This document shows, piece by piece, positions 54,781-64,000 of a DNA stretch of 64,000 nucleotides. The notes beneath the pieces are model-generated. The model did no database searches. It was not told the origin of the DNA and saw only the letters and a program-made list of their open reading frames with translations. Made by a program: the position numbers and the translations under genes. Numbering within the stretch: the stretch's first letter is position 1; the number at the start of each line of letters is the position of its first letter. The DNA lies in NCBI GenBank assembly GCA_034521445.1, contig JAXHMM010000011.1, positions 1 to 64,000 of the forward strand, given 5' to 3'. This DNA comes from Balneolaceae bacterium (GTDB lineage: Bacteria; Bacteroidota; Rhodothermia; Balneolales; Balneolaceae).

Positions 54781-56964
54781 CTACTTCACGAAGAGCATTT
54801 CGCGGTAAACCGGCAGCGGCCAGAAGTCGTCGGCCGTGTAGCGCTCCAGGAAGTCCACCGAGTCACGGATGCGCGTGAGTACCGGAAGCACCTCGTTTTT
54901 TACGCGGGTGGCCCGGGTCATCACGTCCTCGTCCTCGATGTCCTGTACGGTCTCGCGGAGGTCCTCCAGCGCCTTGTTCAGGTCGTTGAGCCCCCCGTTT
55001 ACCTTCTGGAGCATGTCGCGCGAGCCGGAGTTATCTATATTCAGCTTTTCCAGGCGCTCCACGCTCTCCGAGAGCTCGTTCATGTAGCGCACCACCGCAG
55101 GATAGATCATGGTCTTGGCCATGGACTCGGTGGTGTCGGTCTCGATGTTGAGGGTGGTCAGGTACTGCTCCGCCCAGATCTCCTGCCGGGAGTGGATCTC
55201 CCGCTCGTTGAGCACGCTGTGGCGCTCGAACAGGTCGATGTTTTTCCGGTCGGTCAGCCGCGGCAGAGCGTCCATGGTGGTGCGCAGGTTCAGCAGCCCG
55301 CGCTCTTCGGCCTCTTCACGCCAGGCATCGGAGTAGCCGTCGCCGTTGAAGATGATGTCCCGCGACTCGCCCAGGGTGCCGTGCAGTACGTTGGCCAAGG
55401 CGTTTTCGAGGGAGTCGGTATCCTCCATGCCCTCTTCCAGGCGATCGCACATCCGGCCGATGGCGTCCGCCACGATGGTGTTGAGCACCACGATGGGGAA
55501 GGAGATGGACTGGCTGGATCCCACGGCGCGGAACTCAAACTTGTTGCCGGTGAAGGCGAAAGGCGAAGTCCGATTGCGGTCGCCGGCGTGCTTGGGAATG
55601 TTGGGCAGCACGGGCGATCCGAGCCCCATCAGTCCGCCCTGCTTGGACTCCTTGAGTCCCCCGTTCAGCAGCTGGGTAATCACGTCCTCCAGCTGCTCCC
55701 CGATGTAGGCGGAGATGATGGCGGGAGGCGCCTCGTTGGCGCCCAGCCGGTGGTCGTTGCCCGCATGGGCGATGGAGATGCGCAGCAGGTCCTGGTGCTC
55801 GTAGACCGCCTTCAGGATGGCGGAGAAGAAGAACAGGAACTGCATGTTGTCGTGGGGATTGTCCCCGGGTTCCAGCAGATTCACGCCCTCGCTGGTGCTC
55901 ATCGACCAGTTGAGGTGCTTGCCGCTTCCGTTCACCCCGTCAAAGGGTTTCTCGTGGAGCATGCACTCCATGCCGTACTTGCGGGCGATGCGTTTGAGGG
56001 TAATCATCATGAGCTGCTGGTGATCGGCCGCAATGTTGCAGGTCTCGAAGAGCGGGGCGATCTCGTACTGGCTGGGAGCCACCTCGTTGTGGCGGGTCTT
56101 CACGGGAATGCCCAGCCTGTAGAGTTCCTGTTCGGCCTCCAGCATGAAAGAGAGCACGCGGTCGGGGATGGAGCCGAAATAGTGGTCGTCCAGCTCCTGT
56201 CCCCTGGGCGGTTTGGCGCCCACGAGGGTGCGGCCTGACGTCAGCAGGTCAGGACGCCGGTAGTAAAACTCCTGGTCGATGAGGAAATACTCCTGCTCGC
56301 ACCCGACGGTGGAGGTGACCCGCGAGGTTTCCACGCCGAAAATGTCCAGGGCGCGTTTGGCCTGCTGGTTGAGCGCTTCGATGGATCGCAGCAGGGGCGT
56401 CTTGTGATCCAGCGCCTCCCCGGTCCACGAGGCGAAAGCCGTGGGGATGCAGAGGTAGGAGCCGTTCTGATTCTCCATAATGAAGGCCGGAGAGGTGGGA
56501 TCCCAGGCCGTGTAGCCGCGCGCTTCAAAAGTCTGGCGCAGCCCCCCGCTGGGGAAGCTGGAGGCGTCGGGTTCGCCCTGGATCAGGTCCTTGCCCGAAA
56601 ACTCGGCCAGCGCGCCGCCGCCCTGGTTGGGCGTGATAAAAGAGTCGTGCTTCTCGGCGGTGAGGCCGGTCAGCGGCTGGAACCAGTGGGTGAAGTGGGT
56701 GGCGCCCTTCTCGGTGGCCCAGTCCTTCATGGACACCGCCACGGCGTCGGCCACTTCGGAATTGAGCTGCTCGCCCTCGTAAATGGTCGACTTCAGGTCG
56801 TGCCAGACCTTCTTGGGAAGACGCTCCTTTAGGTCCTCCAGCTGGAAGGCGTTTTCACCGAAAATTTCGGTGATCTGCATCGCTTTGTGGTCGTTGCCGT
56901 TCTGCTGCGGAGTCCAGTTGCGGGCCGCGGCCAACGTGTCGTATCGTCGAAGTGCTTTTGTCAT
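54781..56964 (-). CDS. glnN: Glutamine synthetase type III
   Basis: Ammonium assimilation enzyme, GSIII class. 727 residues from the ATG at 56962-56964 (the frame extends upstream by 25 doubtful residues). Class motifs: [55 protein letters not shown] (metal Glu), [38 protein letters not shown] and [27 protein letters not shown] forms dodecamers of two hexamers. The 293 bases upstream of the gene are AT-rich, without an identified regulator site. Confidence 0.96.
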   Translation of the reverse strand: MTKALRRYDTLAAARNWTPQQNGNDHKAMQITEIFGENAFQLEDLKERLPKKVWHDLKSTIYEGEQLNSEVADAVAVSMKDWATEKGATHFTHWFQPLTGLTAEKHDSFITPNQGGGALAEFSGKDLIQGEPDASSFPSGGLRQTFEARGYTAWDPTSPAFIMENQNGSYLCIPTAFASWTGEALDHKTPLLRSIEALNQQAKRALDIFGVETSRVTSTVGCEQEYFLIDQEFYYRRPDLLTSGRTLVGAKPPRGQELDDHYFGSIPDRVLSFMLEAEQELYRLGIPVKTRHNEVAPSQYEIAPLFETCNIAADHQQLMMITLKRIARKYGMECMLHEKPFDGVNGSGKHLNWSMSTSEGVNLLEPGDNPHDNMQFLFFFSAILKAVYEHQDLLRISIAHAGNDHRLGANEAPPAIISAYIGEQLEDVITQLLNGGLKESKQGGLMGLGSPVLPNIPKHAGDRNRTSPFAFTGNKFEFRAVGSSQSISFPIVVLNTIVADAIGRMCDRLEEGMEDTDSLENALANVLHGTLGESRDIIFNGDGYSDAWREEAEERGLLNLRTTMDALPRLTDRKNIDLFERHSVLNEREIHSRQEIWAEQYLTTLNIETDTTESMAKTMIYPAVVRYMNELSESVERLEKLNIDNSGSRDMLQKVNGGLNDLNKALEDLRETVQDIEDEDVMTRATRVKNEVLPVLTRIRDSVDFLERYTADDFWPLPVYREMLFVK

Positions 56965-57257
56965 GGAGAGTGTGGAAGAGATTTTATGGGGCGGGGTTAA
57001 AAAGCAGTTCGACTCTAAAATAGGATATTGGCGCACCAACGCGCAACTTATTTAAGCTATATTTTATCCACATTTAATATATAAAGGAGTATTTAGGCTA
57101 TTACCTTATTTATTTAATTGAAGAGGGGTATTTACCCCATCCGGCTTAAACTTTTTCGCCGAGGGAGGCGGTATGGCTTGTTTTTTTAAGCAGGGCGGAA
57201 TTTCACTATCTTGATCGCGTCATCCGGGAACGGTTATTCACAGTCATCCCCGTATCC

Positions 57258-58145
57258 ATGAGCCGATCACGCCTCTCCATCTGGCTGGGCGCTGCGCGTC
57301 CACAAACCCTGCCCGCCGCGGCAGTGCCGGTCATGCTGGGCGCCAGCCTGGCCTGGACCGACGGCCTGTTTGGCTGGGCCCCTACCCTGGTCGCGCTCTT
57401 CTGCGCCTTTCTTATCCAGATCGGGACCAACTTCGCCAATGACTACTTCGACCACCGCAAGGGGGCGGATACCGACGAGCGGGTGGGCTTTGAGCGGGCC
57501 ACCGCCACCGGGGCCGTCAGCGAGGGACAGATGAAGGGGGCCACCCTGCTGACCATGGGGGCGGCCTTCGTGCTTGGACTCTACCTGGTATGGCATGCCG
57601 GGTGGGTGATCCTGCTGGTCGGCGTGCTGTCGCTGGTCTGCGGGGTGCTTTACACCGGCGGACCCTGGCCGCTGGGCTACCATGGGCTGGGCGACCTGTT
57701 TGTGTTTATCTTCTTTGGAGGGGTGGCCGTCATGGGCACCTACTACGTCAACGCCCTGCGGCTGAGCGAAGCCTCCCTCTGGGCCTCCCTTGCGGCGGGC
57801 GCCCTCGCCGTCAACATCCTGGTGGTCAACAACCTGCGGGACATCGTGCAGGACGCCGCAGCCGGAAAGCGTACGCTGGGCGTGATCTTCGGGGAGCGTG
57901 CGCTGCGCTACGAATACCTCTTCATGCTGGCCCTGGCCTTCGCCGTACCTCCCCACTTTTTCTTCCGGCTGAATTTTAACTGGCCCGTCATGCTTCCCCT
58001 CATCACCTTTCCGATCGCCCTCTGGCTGATCGTGTCGGTCTGGACGGAGCAGCGCAAGGCCAACCTGAACCGTACGCTCGAACGCACCGCTCAGTTCATG
58101 GCCCTTTTCGGGGCACTTTTCTGCACCGGTCTACTGTTGGGGTGA
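57258..58145 (+). CDS. menA: DHNA polyprenyltransferase MenA
   Basis: Attaches the polyprenyl chain to 1,4-dihydroxy-2-naphthoate at the inner membrane. 295 residues of UbiA fold with about eight helices. First Asp motif NFANDYFDHRKGADTDER near 54-71; second Asp motif NNLRDIVQDAAAGKRTLGVIFG near 193-214. First gene of the second men block; menC starts 4 bases after its stop. Confidence 0.95.
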   Translation: MSRSRLSIWLGAARPQTLPAAAVPVMLGASLAWTDGLFGWAPTLVALFCAFLIQIGTNFANDYFDHRKGADTDERVGFERATATGAVSEGQMKGATLLTMGAAFVLGLYLVWHAGWVILLVGVLSLVCGVLYTGGPWPLGYHGLGDLFVFIFFGGVAVMGTYYVNALRLSEASLWASLAAGALAVNILVVNNLRDIVQDAAAGKRTLGVIFGERALRYEYLFMLALAFAVPPHFFFRLNFNWPVMLPLITFPIALWLIVSVWTEQRKANLNRTLERTAQFMALFGALFCTGLLLG

Positions 58146-58148
58146 ATC

Positions 58149-59360
58149 ATGGCACTCACCGCATACCGTTACGAACTGCCGCTTGCCCGTCCCTTCCGCA
58201 CGTCGGGACGCACCTGGCTGTCCCGCCAGGGCGTACTGCTGAGGCTGAAGCATAAAGACGTCACCGCCTGGGGGGAGGCCGCGCCCCTGCCCGGCTTTTC
58301 CCGGGAGACGGTGGCGGAGGTGGCGGCCCAGACCAGGGAGCTGGCCTCCGGGATGATGGAACTCTTTGAGGAGGAGGTCGACCTGCCAGGCGAGGCGGAG
58401 CGCGCCCTGCCCGGATCCAATACCCATCCCGCCGACATTCCTCCTCCCAGGGGCTGGAAGCTGGGCGATACCGGCGAGCCCTTCCTGACCGGCGTAAGCC
58501 GCTACCCACGGGTGAACCGCTTTCTCCTGGAGCACCGCGTGCCTCCCGCACTGCAGTTCGCCATCGACACCCTATGGACCGACTACCACGCACAGAGGGA
58601 GGGCTGCAGCCCCGGCACCCTGCTCTTCGGACGCATGCCGGACGCGATCCCCGTAAATGCGGTGCTCTCGCTGGGCGACGACCTGGAGGAAACCCTGGCC
58701 CGGGCCGGCAAGCTGGCCGAAGGCGGCTTCGGTACCATCAAGGTCAAGGTGGGGGACGAAGGCGGGTCGGGCATCGCCCTGCTGAAAGCCCTGCGCAAGC
58801 GGCATCCGGATCTCCGGCTCCGGGCCGACGCCAACCGGGCCTGGTCTCCCAAGCAGGCCCTGGAGGCCTTCGCCGCCCTGGAGGATGCGGAACTGGAGTA
58901 CTGCGAGGAGCCTCTCGCCAACTGCACGCCTGCCAGCCTGGAACATCTCGCTTCCCGGACGAAGGTGCCGGTGGCGCTGGACGAAAGCCTGACCGACCCC
59001 GCCTTCAGCGTCGATTTACTGCCGTTTGTGAATTTTTTTATACTCAAACCGATGGTCGCAGGCGGACTTTCCAATTTATTTGCAACAAAAGCCCTCGCAG
59101 ATGATCATGATATTGAAATCATCGTAACAAGCTCCCTGGAGGGGAGTACGGGACGGTCCATGACGGCGCTTATTGCCGGAGGCCTGGGTTCACGGGACTT
59201 CGCACACGGCCTGGCAACGGCTTCGGTGCTTGAAAAGGATTTTCGCAGCTCCCCGCCCGGCGGGGAGCCCCCCGCCGTCTCTCCGCCCCGGGGACCGGGT
59301 CTGCCACCGGTGGATCCTGACCTGCTGTCAACCCTAAGCACCGAACGTCTTGAGCTCTGA
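58149..59360 (+). CDS. menC: o-succinylbenzoate synthase MenC
   Basis: Enolase-superfamily dehydration of SHCHC to succinylbenzoate. 403 residues, longer than the usual 320-370. Catalytic elements: Lys in TIKVKVGDEG, metal ligands Asp in RADANRAW, Glu in YCEEPLAN, Asp in VALDESL, and the second Lys in FILKPMVAGG. Extra length comes from an insertion near 80-115 and a proline-rich C-terminal tail (PPGGEPPAVSPPRGPGLPP). Overlaps menE by 11 bases. Confidence 0.93.
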   Translation: MALTAYRYELPLARPFRTSGRTWLSRQGVLLRLKHKDVTAWGEAAPLPGFSRETVAEVAAQTRELASGMMELFEEEVDLPGEAERALPGSNTHPADIPPPRGWKLGDTGEPFLTGVSRYPRVNRFLLEHRVPPALQFAIDTLWTDYHAQREGCSPGTLLFGRMPDAIPVNAVLSLGDDLEETLARAGKLAEGGFGTIKVKVGDEGGSGIALLKALRKRHPDLRLRADANRAWSPKQALEAFAALEDAELEYCEEPLANCTPASLEHLASRTKVPVALDESLTDPAFSVDLLPFVNFFILKPMVAGGLSNLFATKALADDHDIEIIVTSSLEGSTGRSMTALIAGGLGSRDFAHGLATASVLEKDFRSSPPGGEPPAVSPPRGPGLPPVDPDLLSTLSTERLEL

Positions 59361-60921
59361 ACTCGAATTTCGGGAACACCTGGTCCCCACTTTTTCGCAG
59401 CCGGACGAGGATGCGCACTTCCTCGCCTCGGCCCGGGGCCTGTACACCTATAGCCACCTGGCACGTTTCGAGCGCTTCCTCCTGCAGTTTCTTAACGACT
59501 ACGGCTACGACCCCGGCGGGGAGCGTCCCGTCGGCTTTCTCTCCCACTCCAGCGACGAACTGATCTTCGCCCTGGCGGCCTGCTGGAGGCTGGGATTCAC
59601 TTTTTGCTGCGTGGACGCCAACGCCGCCCCCTCCGAGCAGAAAAAACAGCTGGAGCGGCTGAATCCCGGCCTGCTCTTCTACGACCAGGAGCACATGGAC
59701 CAGGCCCCGGTCACCGGCTCGGTGCCCATGTCCAATCTGAAGCTGGAGGAGGTACTGGAGCGCACCTTCAACATGACCACGAGCGTGGAGAAGCGACGGG
59801 AAGCTATCGACACGGAGGACGTTTTCGCAAAATTTCTCACCTCGGGCACTTCAGGACCTCCCAAGATCGTACCCCTGAAGCGCCGCCAGATGCTCTATGC
59901 CGCAAGGGCATCCGCCCGCAACTTCCGGCCCGATCCGGGCCACTTCTGGCTGCTCTGCCTGCCCCTGAACCACGTGGGCGGCATCTCTATCGTGCTCCGC
60001 TCCCTGCTCTACGGCAGCGGCATCTACCGCATGGACGGCTTCGACCAGGAGATGGTCTCCACTTTCCTCAACGAAAACACCCTCTTCCAGGCGGCCTCGC
60101 TGGTGCCCACCATGCTCAAGCGCCTGCTGGAGATCCCCGCCTTCCGCACCCACCGCGGCTTCAAGGCCATCCTGCTGGGCGGGGGACCCATCGACCCGGC
60201 GCTGCTACGCCAGGCCACCGAAAAGGGCATCCCCATCGTGCCCAGCTACGGGATGACGGAAACCTGCGCGCAGATCGCCGCCAACCACATCCAGAAGCCC
60301 AGCGGCGTCTACGTCCCCTTCCAGAGCGTGGGCGCCATCTTCGCGCCCAACGAGATGGAGATCCGTGACCGCGAGGGCGAAAAGGTGCCGCCCAACGACT
60401 CGGGCACCATCTGGCTGCGCGGCCCGCAGGTTTTCGACGGCTACCTGGACGACGGGGAGGGCGGCGCTTCTGCGGCCGGAGACGGGGACGATGCGCCTTC
60501 GCGTACCGGGGGCGAGGGCAGTTTCGACGCCGAGAGATGGTTCAACACCGGCGACTACGGGCACCTGAACATCCACGGGCAGCTCATCGTGGAGGCGCGC
60601 CGCACCGATCTGATCATTACAGGGGGAGAAAACGTCTCCCCCCACGAAGTGGAGAGTGCGCTGGTAAAGCTGGAGGGCATCGCGGAGGCGGCCGTCATCG
60701 GCCTGCCGGATGAGGAGTGGGGGCAGCGGGTGGTGGCGGCCGTGGTCACCCGCGACGGGAAAGAGCTGGATCCCGAGGCCGTTCGGGAAGCCCTGGGACA
60801 AAACATGTCGGAGTTCAAGATTCCCAAGGAGTTGCTGGCCGTCGACGCCCTGCCCCATACCCCCTCAGGCAAAATAAAAAGAAAAGACGTCATAGCACTC
60901 TTCAAGTCCAACAAGTCGTAA
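59350..60921 (+). CDS. menE: o-succinylbenzoate-CoA ligase MenE
   Basis: Adenylate-forming enzyme making OSB-CoA. 523 residues from a TTG at 59350. The P-loop is FLTSGTSGPPKIVPLK; other family motifs are YGMTETCAQIAANH, the Asp in FNTGDYGHL, RRTDLIITGGENVSPHEVE and the catalytic Lys in PHTPSGKIKRKDV. A short acidic insertion (about 375-395) precedes the hinge. The last codons (KSNKS, stop) are part of the second GTC/GAC repeat element. Confidence 0.93.
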   Translation: MSSELEFREHLVPTFSQPDEDAHFLASARGLYTYSHLARFERFLLQFLNDYGYDPGGERPVGFLSHSSDELIFALAACWRLGFTFCCVDANAAPSEQKKQLERLNPGLLFYDQEHMDQAPVTGSVPMSNLKLEEVLERTFNMTTSVEKRREAIDTEDVFAKFLTSGTSGPPKIVPLKRRQMLYAARASARNFRPDPGHFWLLCLPLNHVGGISIVLRSLLYGSGIYRMDGFDQEMVSTFLNENTLFQAASLVPTMLKRLLEIPAFRTHRGFKAILLGGGPIDPALLRQATEKGIPIVPSYGMTETCAQIAANHIQKPSGVYVPFQSVGAIFAPNEMEIRDREGEKVPPNDSGTIWLRGPQVFDGYLDDGEGGASAAGDGDDAPSRTGGEGSFDAERWFNTGDYGHLNIHGQLIVEARRTDLIITGGENVSPHEVESALVKLEGIAEAAVIGLPDEEWGQRVVAAVVTRDGKELDPEAVREALGQNMSEFKIPKELLAVDALPHTPSGKIKRKDVIALFKSNKS

Positions 60922-61028
60922 AGTCATAAAGTCAAAAAGTCCGCCGACTTTCAGACTTCCAGACTTTTCGACTTATCAGACTTTATGACTTTACAGACTT
61001 TATGACTTTACAGACTTTAAGACTTTAA
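60904..61028. repeat. GTC/GAC periodic palindromic element, copy 2
   Basis: GTC units every 8-9 bases from 60904 (AAGTC type) reach the centre at GTCCGCCGAC near 60939-60948, then about ten GAC units every 8-9 bases (GACTTT type) run to 61028. The right half is longer than the left because the 17-base unit GACTTTATGACTTTACA is duplicated. It lies between convergent menE and purD and provides the last codons and stop of both (KSNKS and ALKS). It shares CGACTTTCAGACTT-like centre sequence with copy 1. Confidence 0.9.
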
Positions 61029-62297
61029 GGCTTTGTGGCCGATGTCGCTACGGAAGTAGCGGTTGGAGAAGCGGACCTTTTCAACTTCTTCGTACACCCC
61101 GCTTATGGCCTGCTGCAGGCTGTCGCCCGAAGCCACCACGCTGAGCACGCGTCCCCCGTCGCTCACCAGCTTCCCGTCCCTCAGGGCCGTGCCGGCGTGG
61201 AATACCATGGCGTCGCCCGACACCTCGTCGATGCCGGTGATCTCCCTGCCCTTCTCGTAGTCCACGGGATAGCCCTCGGAGGCCAGCACCACGCAGCAGC
61301 GGTAGCGTCCGTCCACCTCCACCTCCTTCCCGTGCAGGCTGCCCTCGGCCGCCGCCAGCATGAGCTCCAGCAGGTCGCTCTTCAGGGCGGGCAGGATGGC
61401 CTGGCATTCGGGGTCGCCGAAGCGGCAGTTGAACTCCACCACCCTGGGACCCTCGCGGGTGATCATGAGTCCACAGTAGAGGATGCCCTTGTAGGGGTGC
61501 CCGTCGAGCTGCATGGCCGAGATGGCGGGCAGGATGATCTCCTTCTCCACCCGGGCCAGCATGCGTTCGGTCACAATGGGGGCCGGGCTGTAGGCGCCCA
61601 TGCCCCCCGTGTTGAGTCCGGTGTCCCCCTCCCCTATGCGCTTGTGGTCCTGGGCGTTGTGGATCACCTTGGCCGTCTCCCCGTCGGTGATGACGAAAAC
61701 GGAGGCCTCCTCCCCCTCCAGAAACTCCTCGATCACCAGGGTCTGCGCCGCGTCGCGGAAGCGCTCGTCTTCCTTCAGCTCGCCGAGCCGCTTCTCCACC
61801 TCGGCCTCGCTTTCGCAGATGAACACCCCCTTGCCGCCGGCCAGCCCGTCGGCCTTCAGCACGACGGGATATTCGCCGCGGTTGCGCACCCAGTCGAGGG
61901 CCTCGTCAAACTCCCCGCGCGTCCACGTCGTGAAGTCCGCCGTGGGGATGCGGTTCTTTTTCATGAATTCGTTGGCGAATTTCTTGCTGCCCTCCAGCTG
62001 GGCGGCGTACCTCGAGGGGCCGAAGACGGGAATGCCGCGCTCCTCCAGAAAGTCGGCAATGCCGTCCACCAGCGGCTGTTCGGGTCCCACAACCACCAGG
62101 CCCACCTCCTTCGATTCGGCAAAGTCGGCGACAGCCCCGAAATCGGAAAGAGAGAGGTCCACGTTGGTTCCCACGTCGGCGGTCCCGGGATTGCCGGGGG
62201 CGATGTAGAGGGTATCGAGCAGTTCGGAACGCGCAATGGACCACGCCATGGCATGTTCGCGTCCCCCGCTGCCCAGAAGCAGTACGTTGAGAGGCAT
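61017..62297 (-). CDS. purD: Phosphoribosylamine-glycine ligase PurD
   Basis: Second step of purine synthesis, ATP-grasp enzyme. 426 residues. N-terminal LLLGSGGREHAMAWSI, ATP-grasp KADGLAGGKGVFICES, LVIEEFLEGEEASVFVITDG, HKRIGEGDTGLNTGGMGAYSPAP and metal site EFNCRFGDPECQ are all intact. The final ALKS and stop fall in the repeat element. Overlaps tpiA by one base, which suggests one operon with it. Confidence 0.96.
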   Translation of the reverse strand: MPLNVLLLGSGGREHAMAWSIARSELLDTLYIAPGNPGTADVGTNVDLSLSDFGAVADFAESKEVGLVVVGPEQPLVDGIADFLEERGIPVFGPSRYAAQLEGSKKFANEFMKKNRIPTADFTTWTRGEFDEALDWVRNRGEYPVVLKADGLAGGKGVFICESEAEVEKRLGELKEDERFRDAAQTLVIEEFLEGEEASVFVITDGETAKVIHNAQDHKRIGEGDTGLNTGGMGAYSPAPIVTERMLARVEKEIILPAISAMQLDGHPYKGILYCGLMITREGPRVVEFNCRFGDPECQAILPALKSDLLELMLAAAEGSLHGKEVEVDGRYRCCVVLASEGYPVDYEKGREITGIDEVSGDAMVFHAGTALRDGKLVSDGGRVLSVVASGDSLQQAISGVYEEVEKVRFSNRYFRSDIGHKALKS

Positions 62298-63076
62298 CAG
62301 TCGGATGAGATTTGTTCGGCAATTTCAACGATGGCGGCGAAGCTTTCGGCCTCAAGGGAGGCGCCTCCCACCAGTCCCCCGTCCACGTCAGGCTGCTCCA
62401 GCAGCTCACGGGCGTTGCGGGGCTTCATGCTGCCGCCGTAGAGAATCTGCACGGCGCGGGCCGTCTCCAGATCGTACAGATCGGTGATGGCGGAGCGTAT
62501 CATGTCGTGCATCTCCTGGGCCTGCTGCGGGGTGGCCGTCTCGCCGGTGCCGATGGCCCAGAGGGGTTCGTAGGCCACGATCACGCCGGGGGCGTCGTCT
62601 ATGGAGACCTCCGTAAAGGCGGCCTCCACCTGTTTGCCCACCATGCGCTGGTGGGTGCCCTTCTTGCGCTGCTGCAGCGATTCCCCCACGCAGACGACCG
62701 GCGTGAGTTCCGCGCCGAGGGCCTTGCGCAGCTTGTAGTTGACGGTGGTGTCGGACTCCCCGAAAAACTCCCGCCGCTCGGAGTGGCCCACAATCACATG
62801 GGTGCAGCCCAGCTCGCGGAGCATGGAGGTGCTCACCTCCCCCGTGTAGGCGCCCTCGTCCTCGTAGTGCACGTCCTGCGCCCCCAGCCATACGGTCTCG
62901 CTGCCGTCGAGGGCCACGGAGGCCGCGGGGATGGAGACGAAAGGGGGACAGATCAGCACCTGGACAGAGTCGGGGAGGTCGCCCAGGCGCTCGCGGATGC
63001 CGCCCGCGAGCTCGGCGGACTCCCTGGGACCGCCGTTCATCTTCCAGTTTCCGGCGATGAGCAGCGGTCGAGTCAT
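62297..63076 (-). CDS. tpiA: Triosephosphate isomerase
   Basis: 259 residues. Lys in IAGNWKMNGG, catalytic His in VIVGHSERREFFGES, catalytic Glu in VVAYEPLWAIGTGETA (the flexible loop follows), and the phosphate site ILYGGSMKPRNARELLEQPDVDGGLVGGASL are all present. Glycolysis/gluconeogenesis. Its ATG overlaps the stop of the thioredoxin-fold gene upstream (ATGA). Confidence 0.97.
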   Translation of the reverse strand: MTRPLLIAGNWKMNGGPRESAELAGGIRERLGDLPDSVQVLICPPFVSIPAASVALDGSETVWLGAQDVHYEDEGAYTGEVSTSMLRELGCTHVIVGHSERREFFGESDTTVNYKLRKALGAELTPVVCVGESLQQRKKGTHQRMVGKQVEAAFTEVSIDDAPGVIVAYEPLWAIGTGETATPQQAQEMHDMIRSAITDLYDLETARAVQILYGGSMKPRNARELLEQPDVDGGLVGGASLEAESFAAIVEIAEQISSD

Positions 63077-64000
63077 GAAGCGGGGCCTTCGTTGTTAATC
63101 AGCGTTTGAATACCCTGAATGATATCGCGGAACTCCGTACCCACATACCTTCGCACGATGCGTCCCTGGCGGTCGACAAGAAAGCGCGTGGGCGTGCCTC
63201 GGATGTTGAACCGGTTCACCAGCTCCTGCCGGTCGTAGGCGCCGGCCTGGGCCACAGGCCAGGGCTGCACCCGCTCCTCAAAGAAGCCTTCGATCGTCAC
63301 CTGGCTTTCGTCCAGGGGAAGCGTGACGACCTGGAGTCCGTAATTGCGGTAGATGCTGTGGATGACCACCGTGCGGTCGAACTGCTGCTGGTAGGTGCGG
63401 CTGGCCAGCGAGGTGATCTCCAGGATGTAGGGAGTGCCCAGGAGCGACTCCCTGCTCACGGTACCCCCGTTGGTGCCAAAGGAAAATTCGGGAATGGTGT
63501 CGCCCGGCGCCAGATAGTCCAGATCGTACTGGATGGCTTCGGACCAGTTTCGCGCGGTGGGGTTATCGGGGTAGCTGTTCTGGAAATCGGTCAGCAGGTT
63601 CTGGGCGGTTTCCACACGCGCGCTGTCGTAGAGCAGCTTGATGCGTTCCATGCGGATGCGCATGCTCGCCTGGGAGCCCTCCGTCATCTGCTGGAGGGTG
63701 TCAAGGTAGGCCAGCGCGTGGTCGAGTCCCTGGTCCTGGGCCAGGTAGTCTTTGCCGTAGGTGGCGGCCAGCCCCACCAGGTCATCATCGGCGCGCACCT
63801 GGTTCAGGCGCAGCATCATGCTGTCGGGGTCCTGGGTGTTGAGGATGCGTATCGATTCGGTGGCCGCCATCTTGCCTGCAATGGTGGTGGGATAACGCTC
63901 GTAGACCTCCCAGTAGAGTCCGCTCCACTTGTTCATCTCCTGGGAGAGGCTGTCGGCGGAGATGCGGCCCGCCTGGGCGTAGATGCGCACCCGGCCTATG
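63073..64000 (-). CDS. TlpA-like thioredoxin-fold protein without CxxC, C-terminal part
   Basis: The frame is open to the window edge, so the N-terminus is missing; the GTG at 63988-63990 is unlikely to be the true start. The first visible 150 residues are helical, like the tetratricopeptide-like middle of Bacteroidota TlpA/DUF4369 proteins. The last 140 form a thioredoxin fold: IPEFSFGTNGGTVSRESLLG, the cis-Pro loop IRGTPTRFLVDRQGRIVRRYVG. Where WCxxC is expected, the sequence reads ITSLASRTYQQQF, with no cysteine. It is therefore unlikely to be a thiol oxidoreductase. Likely operon with tpiA-purD. Confidence 0.8.
   Translation of the reverse strand, partial: IGRVRIYAQAGRISADSLSQEMNKWSGLYWEVYERYPTTIAGKMAATESIRILNTQDPDSMMLRLNQVRADDDLVGLAATYGKDYLAQDQGLDHALAYLDTLQQMTEGSQASMRIRMERIKLLYDSARVETAQNLLTDFQNSYPDNPTARNWSEAIQYDLDYLAPGDTIPEFSFGTNGGTVSRESLLGTPYILEITSLASRTYQQQFDRTVVIHSIYRNYGLQVVTLPLDESQVTIEGFFEERVQPWPVAQAGAYDRQELVNRFNIRGTPTRFLVDRQGRIVRRYVGTEFRDIIQGIQTLINNEGPAS

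Overview
The window is about 60% GC chromosomal DNA from a Gram-negative bacterium, most likely of the Rhodothermota/Balneolota (Bacteroidota-like) group. Supporting gene content: a complete classical menaquinone set, type III glutamine synthetase, bactofilin next to an M23 peptidase, a Wzi-like outer-membrane barrel, DUF4097 adhesin, 6-bladed beta-propeller, TolC and MlaC. The assignment is inference; no 16S or marker phylogeny was possible.

Layout. 0-8.5 kb: N-terminus of an unknown membrane protein, mfd, tsaC/sua5, a GC-poor Xre/RES toxin-antitoxin pair, an M42 aminopeptidase, a hot-dog thioesterase and an HD phosphohydrolase. 8.7-13.8 kb: the most unusual part, a GC-poor island organised as an integron gene-cassette array with three clear attC sites, one degraded site and no integrase in the window (a CALIN). 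Cassettes, all reading on the minus strand, carry UPF0175/DUF3368 toxin-antitoxin, RelB/ParE toxin-antitoxin (parE split by an IS1595-like insertion), a secreted beta-propeller protein and an OsmC-like protein. 14.1-20 kb: folA-thyA, mgtE, trkA-trkH. 20-33 kb: membrane and surface genes (RND/MMPL exporter, DUF3047, LPG-synthase-like protein, Wzi, two glycosyltransferases, HTTM-like pair, TolC-MlaC). 33-42 kb: tRNA-Ser and the atpZ/I/B/E/F/H/A/G operon lacking beta and epsilon, preceded by bactofilin, M23 peptidase, DUF3467 and a cysteine/cystathionine synthase. 42-61 kb: menaquinone biosynthesis in two blocks, menF-D-H-B and menA-C-E, separated by about 9 kb holding a MacB-like permease, a lipoprotein, an M20 amidohydrolase, an orphan Phd antitoxin, an ECF sigma/membrane protein/DUF4097 operon and glnN. 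61-64 kb: purD, tpiA and a cysteine-less TlpA-like protein cut by the window end.

Intergenic structure is notable. Two large elements made of GTC units every 8-9 bp followed by mirrored GAC units lie between convergent genes and supply the stop codons of all four neighbours. Two long hairpins after trkH and after the RND gene also begin at the TAG stop codon. These look like dispersed hairpin repeats with a probable bidirectional terminator role.

Together the genes cover respiratory quinone synthesis, ATP synthesis, K+/Mg2+ transport, nucleotide metabolism (folA, thyA, purD) and envelope biogenesis, with one accessory cassette island inserted between core genes.
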